DNA of 64,000 nt from Gammaproteobacteria bacterium (GTDB lineage Bacteria > Pseudomonadota > Gammaproteobacteria > Ga0077536): contig JAJFJQ010000020.1 of assembly GCA_021773835.1 (NCBI GenBank), positions 114,857-178,856 of the forward strand, written 5' to 3'. Under the pieces are notes generated by a model. The model saw only the letters and a list, made by a program, of their open reading frames with translations, searched no databases and had not been told where the DNA came from. The translations under genes were made by a program, and so were the position numbers. How positions within the stretch are numbered: position 1 is the stretch's first letter; each line of letters opens with the position of its first letter. This document shows positions 62,859-64,000 of this stretch, piece by piece.

Positions 62859-63749
62859 TTAGACGCCCGGAGCAAGCGCTTCTAGAAGCTCCCACGCCCA
62901 TTGTTTTGATACGTCACTGTCGGGACGATACACCTCTGTGGGGTTGCACGGGTAGAGCACGATATGAGTTGCGCCGGCATCATAGTACGCATCGAGCTTG
63001 GCCTTTAAAGTCTCGGCGTCGCCCCACGCACAAATTGCATCGATCAAACGATCGCTACCTTCAGTCCAATCTTTTTCATTGTAGCCCAGCGCTTTCCAGA
63101 TTTTTTGATACGGCGGTTGGGCCATATACCAAGCGTTCGCACGTCGTGCGAGATCACGAGCGCTAACCGGATCTGGATCGAGCACACAGCGTACCGCGGC
63201 ATGAAGTTCCTTATCCGGACCTAAAATTTTCCGCGCTTGCTTCAGCGTTTCTATGGTTTGCAGAAAGAGAAACGATCCGTCTGCTTTCTCGGCCGCGATG
63301 CGCATTAGAATTGGGCCATGACCGGCAACGATCACTGGCGCCGGACTTTCAGCTAGTGGACTTTCGATCGGTGCAATCGCCATTCGATCGAGATAAGCAC
63401 GCATCTTCGGTGCAGGTAAGATCCAAGTGTGACCACGCGGTTCGACCAATACAGGATGCGACACGCCTAATCCAAGCGAAAAACGCCCACCAGATAATTC
63501 AGCTAGGCAATTGGCCGCTTGTGCGGCGGAGTCTGCGTCGTGCGCAAACACGTTGAGAATCCCACTCGACACGCGGACGCGTTCGGTTTTAGCTAATAGG
63601 TATCCTGCAGTAGATAGCGGTTCGCGACCGAATGTTTCGGTCAACCACAACTCATGATAGCCGAGGCTTTCAAAGCGGCGCACCGCATCGACGAGCTCAG
63701 CTCCGGCGGTCCCTTCGGTGTGCTGCAGCAGGCTTAATTTTTTTGTCAT
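62859..63749 (-). CDS. Luciferase-like (LLM) oxidoreductase
   Basis: A 296-aa TIM-barrel oxidoreductase. The segments YHELWLTETFGREPLSTAGY, RVRVSSGILNVFAHDADSAA, GGRFSLGLGVSHPVLVE and GDAETLKAKLDAYYDAGATH are those of the subgroup often annotated as F420-dependent (TIGR03620-like). The cofactor and substrate are unknown. GAGAGTATTGAACA precedes the ATG. It lies between the two copies of the 151-bp element; upstream on the same strand is the cut tail of another luciferase-like gene. Confidence 0.88.
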   Translation of the reverse strand: MTKKLSLLQHTEGTAGAELVDAVRRFESLGYHELWLTETFGREPLSTAGYLLAKTERVRVSSGILNVFAHDADSAAQAANCLAELSGGRFSLGLGVSHPVLVEPRGHTWILPAPKMRAYLDRMAIAPIESPLAESPAPVIVAGHGPILMRIAAEKADGSFLFLQTIETLKQARKILGPDKELHAAVRCVLDPDPVSARDLARRANAWYMAQPPYQKIWKALGYNEKDWTEGSDRLIDAICAWGDAETLKAKLDAYYDAGATHIVLYPCNPTEVYRPDSDVSKQWAWELLEALAPGV

Positions 63750-63807
63750 TGTTCAATACTCTCAGGTTATAGAATCCGAATCCGGCTTATGCGCTCACAA
63801 TCGCAAG

Positions 63808-63860
63808 CTAGCGAAACGCTGGGATCACATCACTCGCCATTAAATTCAAATGCTCATCAC
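63808..63860 (-). pseudogene. Orphan C-terminal tail of a luciferase-like gene, cut by repeat element
   Basis: Minus strand, the frame from 63860 to the TAG at 63808 encodes DEHLNLMASDVIPAFR, which fits the usual last helix of luciferase-like monooxygenases (compare LFAKHVIPAF at the end of the gene at 35488). Directly upstream begins the 151-bp element; reading back into it in this frame meets a TAA. The body of the gene would lie beyond 64011. Confidence 0.5.
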
Positions 63861-64000
63861 TGTTGATTTGCACGTTCGATTGATCCGTTTTCAAGGGTAT
63901 TTGCATTTAATATTTGATCCACCGCAGATGTACTATTTCCGGCCGTCAAAGATCAAATGCCGGATCAAAATTCGATGCAACTGGTGGATCAATCGAACGT
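63861..64000. repeat. 151-bp palindromic element, copy 2 (runs off the window)
   Basis: Same sequence as 62565-62704 with two T-to-C changes (63960 and about 63981). The right terminal repeat is incomplete because the window ends 11 bp before its expected end. It follows directly on the orphan luciferase-like tail at 63808-63860. Confidence 0.88.

Noticed and set aside
62467..63166. Two open frames through the 151-bp element and the end of the luciferase-like gene
   Set aside because: They lack ribosome sites and family matches and run across the palindromic repeat.
1..64000. tRNA, rRNA, CRISPR arrays, integrase/attachment sites and transposase genes
   Set aside because: None could be recognised by reading both strands; the repeats found are intergenic palindromes or MITE-like units only.

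Overview
The window looks like chromosomal DNA of a Gram-negative proteobacterium, most likely an uncultured gammaproteobacterium with a catabolic lifestyle. The grounds are a moderate-to-high GC content, short intergenic gaps, two proteins with VPLPA/PEP-CTERM-type sorting tails, a Tat-exported dehydrogenase subunit, REP-type palindromes and GGGGACAGACCACG motifs of the kind seen in gammaproteobacterial intergenic repeats. This is inference; no rRNA or single-copy marker gene is present. No tRNA, CRISPR array or transposase was found, and no classical one-component regulator gene (TetR, LysR, GntR) was recognised in 64 kb.

Bases 1-11610 (+) form a signalling cassette. It starts with the 3' part of an MMPL/RND exporter that carries a C-terminal cyclic-nucleotide-binding domain. 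Three tandem, almost gapless giant proteins of about 1120-1130 aa follow, each with a class III nucleotide cyclase domain, a STAND-like AAA ATPase and TPR repeats. Bases 11628-14258 (-) hold an aldehyde dehydrogenase and an APH-type kinase. Bases 14490-16549 (+) hold a luciferase-like monooxygenase between two NTF2-like proteins. Bases 16666-23113 (-) hold an L,D-transpeptidase, a GMC oxidoreductase coupled to a Tat-signal small subunit, a PEP-CTERM protein and a pair of overlapping acyl-CoA dehydrogenases.

Bases 23351-31216 are rich in oxygenases: a methyltransferase, two Baeyer-Villiger-type flavin monooxygenases, a Rieske oxygenase with a small partner ORF, an NTF2-like protein and a CmcJ/NvfI-type oxygenase. 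Two mobile-type repeats lie here. Bases 31432-35182 hold a MoxR ATPase plus VWA/metallopeptidase-like pair, an unknown downstream ORF and a divergent protein made of two copies of an unknown domain. Bases 35488-39559 hold two luciferase-like monooxygenases, a VPLPA-CTERM protein, an isopenicillin-N-synthase-like dioxygenase and an ABM-domain protein.

Bases 39766-50099 centre on ATP-dependent ring opening and amide hydrolysis: a PxpB/PxpC-like pair, an FKBP, then HyuA-HyuB-isochorismatase (HyuB has an extra CDC48-N-like tail), followed by CoA-handling genes (enoyl-CoA hydratase, CaiB/BaiF transferase, atypical SDR). A second HyuA-HyuB-isochorismatase set in the same order occupies 56722-61428. 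Between them (50288-56633) are small secreted proteins, another luciferase-like enzyme, an HSL-type esterase and two probable pseudogenes: a VOC protein with a microhomology deletion and a frameshifted membrane protein. The right end holds an alpha/beta hydrolase without its serine nucleophile, a fifth luciferase-like gene and two copies of a 151-bp palindromic element, the second of which appears to have cut off the tail of another luciferase-like gene.

Together the genes suggest oxidation of a hydrophobic or cyclic substrate (monooxygenases, dioxygenases, BVMOs), CoA-linked chain breakdown, and two parallel routes for hydantoin- or lactam-type rings. The substrates cannot be read from the sequence.
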